Shown here: positions 36,656 to 38,502 of the stretch, in pieces
Position numbering within the stretch: position 1 is the stretch's first letter
Layout: the number at the start of each line of letters is the position of its first letter
Origin: Candidatus Staskawiczbacteria bacterium RIFOXYB1_FULL_37_44
GTDB taxonomy: Bacteria > Patescibacteriota > Minisyncoccia > Minisyncoccales > Staskawiczbacteraceae
Assembly: GCA_001822065.1 (NCBI GenBank)
Contig: MHPJ01000012.1
Location: 1,125-39,626 of the forward strand
Length of the DNA stretch: 38,502 nt
Reading direction: 5' to 3'
Position numbers and translations under genes: made by a program
The notes under the pieces: model-generated
Seen by the model: only the letters and a program-made list of their open reading frames with translations
What the model was told of the DNA's origin: nothing
Database searches by the model: none

Positions 36656-37348
36656 TTACAATATTGCTTTTAAAATGTCCTTATGGACGTCTGCAACAAA
36701 TTGCTCTCCGTTGATTTTTCGCACCTGAAAATTATTTTTTTCAAAATATTCAACCATTGGAAGCGTGCGGCCGTTGTATTCTTTAATTCTTACTTTAATT
36801 GTTTCCGGATCATCCAAATCTTTTCTTTTTACTAAATTAGAGCCATCTATCGGGCAAATTGTAAGATTTTCCGTTTCTCTATTAAACAAAATTGAGTGGC
36901 GCATCAATTCGCAAATTTTTCTGTGAGAATTTCTAAAAATTGTTGTTTCGGCTGTTATTCCGATTAAAATAATCTTAATATTTTCTTTTCCGTAAAGTTT
37001 TTCTAAAACAGGCATTTCTTTTTCCACTTCATAAATTGTCCTTGGAGATCCGGACATAATAAAACTCTCTCCCTGCCCGGCTAATTTTTTGATTTGCTCC
37101 ATCATTAAAACTGTAATAAACGGAGGACTTGTCAAAACTCCTGTTTTCCAATTTTCAATTTCTTCGCCGACACTGTAATCTTTGCCATCAATGCTAAAAA
37201 CTTTATTTAGATCTTCGTTCTTAAAACAGTATTCAAGAACCTTGCTTGATTCCAAATGGTAATATCCCAAGTTTTCCGATAATAATCCGGCTTGAGTTCC
37301 TTTGCCGGCGCCTGGCGCCCCAAAAATAATTATAACTTGTTTTTCCAT
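36656..37348 (-). CDS. adk: Adenylate kinase, divergent form
   Basis: Adk converts ATP plus AMP to two ADP. The P-loop 'FGAPGAGKGTQAGLL' and the substrate-binding segment 'SGSPRTIYEVE' (usually 'DGFPRT') are present, followed by a LID region with 'RHSILFNRETENLTICPIDGSNLVKRKDLDDPETIKVRIKEYNGRTLPMVEYF'. The LID lacks the Cys4 zinc site of Gram-positive enzymes and differs from the usual 'R....G..YH' form. The segment between the P-loop and AMP site is also unusual (SIDGKDYSVGEEIENWKTG). At 230 residues it is slightly long. Its position between secY and map supports the assignment. Confidence 0.9.
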   Translation of the reverse strand: MEKQVIIIFGAPGAGKGTQAGLLSENLGYYHLESSKVLEYCFKNEDLNKVFSIDGKDYSVGEEIENWKTGVLTSPPFITVLMMEQIKKLAGQGESFIMSGSPRTIYEVEKEMPVLEKLYGKENIKIILIGITAETTIFRNSHRKICELMRHSILFNRETENLTICPIDGSNLVKRKDLDDPETIKVRIKEYNGRTLPMVEYFEKNNFQVRKINGEQFVADVHKDILKAIL

Positions 37349-37349
37349 T

Positions 37350-38502
37350 CTAAAAAGTTTCGTATTCGCGCATTTGAAGCTGCGAATTTATTTGCCTTGC
37401 CGTATCCAAAACAACACTGACAACGATTAATAAAGATGTCCCTCCAACCAAAAATGTAAATCCAGTAACGCCTGTAACTCCCGCAACTATTGAGGGCAAA
37501 ATTGCAATTAAGCCCAGAAATATTGCGCCAGTAAATAATACTCTGTTTAAAATGTGTTTCATAAAATCAGACGTTGATTTCCCCGGTCTTACGCCCGGAA
37601 TAAATCCACCCATTTTTTGCAAATTTTCGGCGATTGTTTTTGGATCAAAGGTTACGGCAGTATAAAAATATGTAAAAAGAATAACTAAGAAAAAATACAA
37701 AACTCCATTTATCCAAACATTGTTAAAAAACAAGCCGATATTTGTGGCAACAACTCCAACGAGCCCTGCGTACGTTCCAAAATAGCTGGCAATCATGCCG
37801 GGAAATAAAAGTATTGAAAGCGCAAAAATAATTGGAATAACTCCGGCAGGATTTACGCTTAAAGGCAAATAAGTTGAAGTTCCGCCATACATTTTCATTC
37901 CTCTTACTCTTTTTGCGTAAGAAACCGGAATATTTCTGCGGGCTTCCGTAATTAAAACCACCCCGGCAATTATAACTACAGAAAGCGCGGCAAAAGCCAC
38001 ATAAGCGGGAATTTTTGATGTGTCAAATGTTACAAATGTTTGAAAAATATTGATTGGCATTCCGGCAACTATACCCGCAAAAATCAAAAGAGAAATTCCG
38101 TTTCCCATGCCCTGTTCAGAAATAATTTCTCCAATCCACATTAAAAACACAGCGCCGGCTGTAATTGTCAAAATTGCCGAAATCATAACCGGTAAGGAAA
38201 GACCGGAAATAATTCCCTGGCGGGAAAAAACAGTTAACATGCCGTATCCCTCAAATGCAGCCAGTGGAATAGTAAGAAGCCTGGAATATTGGTTAAATTT
38301 TTGCCTGCCGGCTTCGCCCTCTTCTTTATACAGTTTTTCTAAAGCGGGAAAAATCATTGTCAAGAGCTGTAAAATAATTGTGGCAGTAATATAAGGACCA
38401 AGCCCCAGCAAAACAATTGAAAAATTGCTTAAAGCTCCGCCTGTAAATAAATTTAAAAGCCCGAAAACCTGGTTTTGATCAAAAAATTTCCTTAAATTTT
38501 CT
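37350..38502 (-). CDS. secY: Preprotein translocase subunit SecY (5' end outside the window)
   Basis: SecY forms the membrane channel for protein export. The reading frame continues past the window edge ('ENLRKFFDQNQVFGLLNLFTGGALSNFSIVLLGLGPYITATIILQLL'), so only the N-terminal part is missing. Visible are several membrane helices, the conserved 'RLLTIPLAAFEGYGML', the loop 'SYAKRVRGMKMYGGTSTYLPLSVNPAGVIPIIFA' and the cytoplasmic 'DPKTIAENLQKMGGFIPGVRPGKSTSDFMKHILNRV'. It is immediately upstream of adk (one base), the standard arrangement. Confidence 0.97.
   Translation of the reverse strand, partial: ENLRKFFDQNQVFGLLNLFTGGALSNFSIVLLGLGPYITATIILQLLTMIFPALEKLYKEEGEAGRQKFNQYSRLLTIPLAAFEGYGMLTVFSRQGIISGLSLPVMISAILTITAGAVFLMWIGEIISEQGMGNGISLLIFAGIVAGMPINIFQTFVTFDTSKIPAYVAFAALSVVIIAGVVLITEARRNIPVSYAKRVRGMKMYGGTSTYLPLSVNPAGVIPIIFALSILLFPGMIASYFGTYAGLVGVVATNIGLFFNNVWINGVLYFFLVILFTYFYTAVTFDPKTIAENLQKMGGFIPGVRPGKSTSDFMKHILNRVLFTGAIFLGLIAILPSIVAGVTGVTGFTFLVGGTSLLIVVSVVLDTARQINSQLQMREYETF

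Noticed and set aside
1-38502. CRISPR array
   Set aside because: Repeats seen are palindromic and dispersed; none is regularly spaced with unique spacers.

Overview
The window looks like a chromosomal segment from a small-genome, AT-rich bacterium of the Candidate Phyla Radiation (Patescibacteria), probably close to Parcubacteria. The assignment is an inference from gene content and style: very short intergenic gaps, a baseplate-J-like membrane protein next to infA, a short AlaS, a ProS without an insertion domain, cysteine-rich multi-zinc-ribbon proteins, a Cas2/PaaX-like regulator and many tiny palindromic repeats. RF2 with an SPF motif and a UGA frameshift signal shows that UGA is a stop codon here. 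Nearly all genes lie on the minus strand.

Layout by position. 1-4.1 kb: an HTH gene-ftsE-ftsX operon, a 574-residue cysteine-rich protein and a small gene, linked by three identical 20-bp palindromes that each carry the same -35 box. 4.2-6.8 kb: prfB with programmed +1 frameshift, tRNA-Thr(CGT), tRNA-Gly(CCC), a FtsB/DivIC-like protein and small membrane proteins. 6.9-11.2 kb: gatA, gatC, mreB, proS. 11.2-14.7 kb: a second cysteine-rich protein (586 residues) and a three-gene ArsR-type module bounded by two identical 35-bp palindromic repeats. 14.8-19.6 kb: murA-mreB2-holB-frr-rseP (envelope, shape and translation). 19.6-25.6 kb: a mixed accessory region with a PP2C phosphatase, a PgeF/YfiH-like protein, a frameshifted DUF218 gene, a PEGA-domain protein, a Cas4-like nuclease and a GC-richer PurM-like gene. 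25.7-38.5 kb: a ribosomal/RNA polymerase operon (secY-adk-map ... infA-rpmJ-rpsM-rpsK-rpsD-rpoA-rplQ-rplM-rpsI). It is split by about 6 kb holding a hypothetical gene, the PaaX/Cas2-like regulator, tpiA, a YkuK-like protein, a 73-residue protein, alaS and the baseplate-J-like gene.

Three signals stand out. First, three different HTH-type regulators (MerR/excisionase-like, ArsR-like, PaaX/Cas2-like) each sit beside their own palindrome family, and the first two families also lie upstream of the two paralogous cysteine-rich proteins. This suggests a repeated regulator/operator/zinc-ribbon-protein module. Second, several palindromic repeat families have inserted in frame into housekeeping genes (murA, gatA, gatC, proS, holB, tpiA, rpsI). 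Third, many promoters end 5-10 nt before the start codon, which points to leaderless transcripts.
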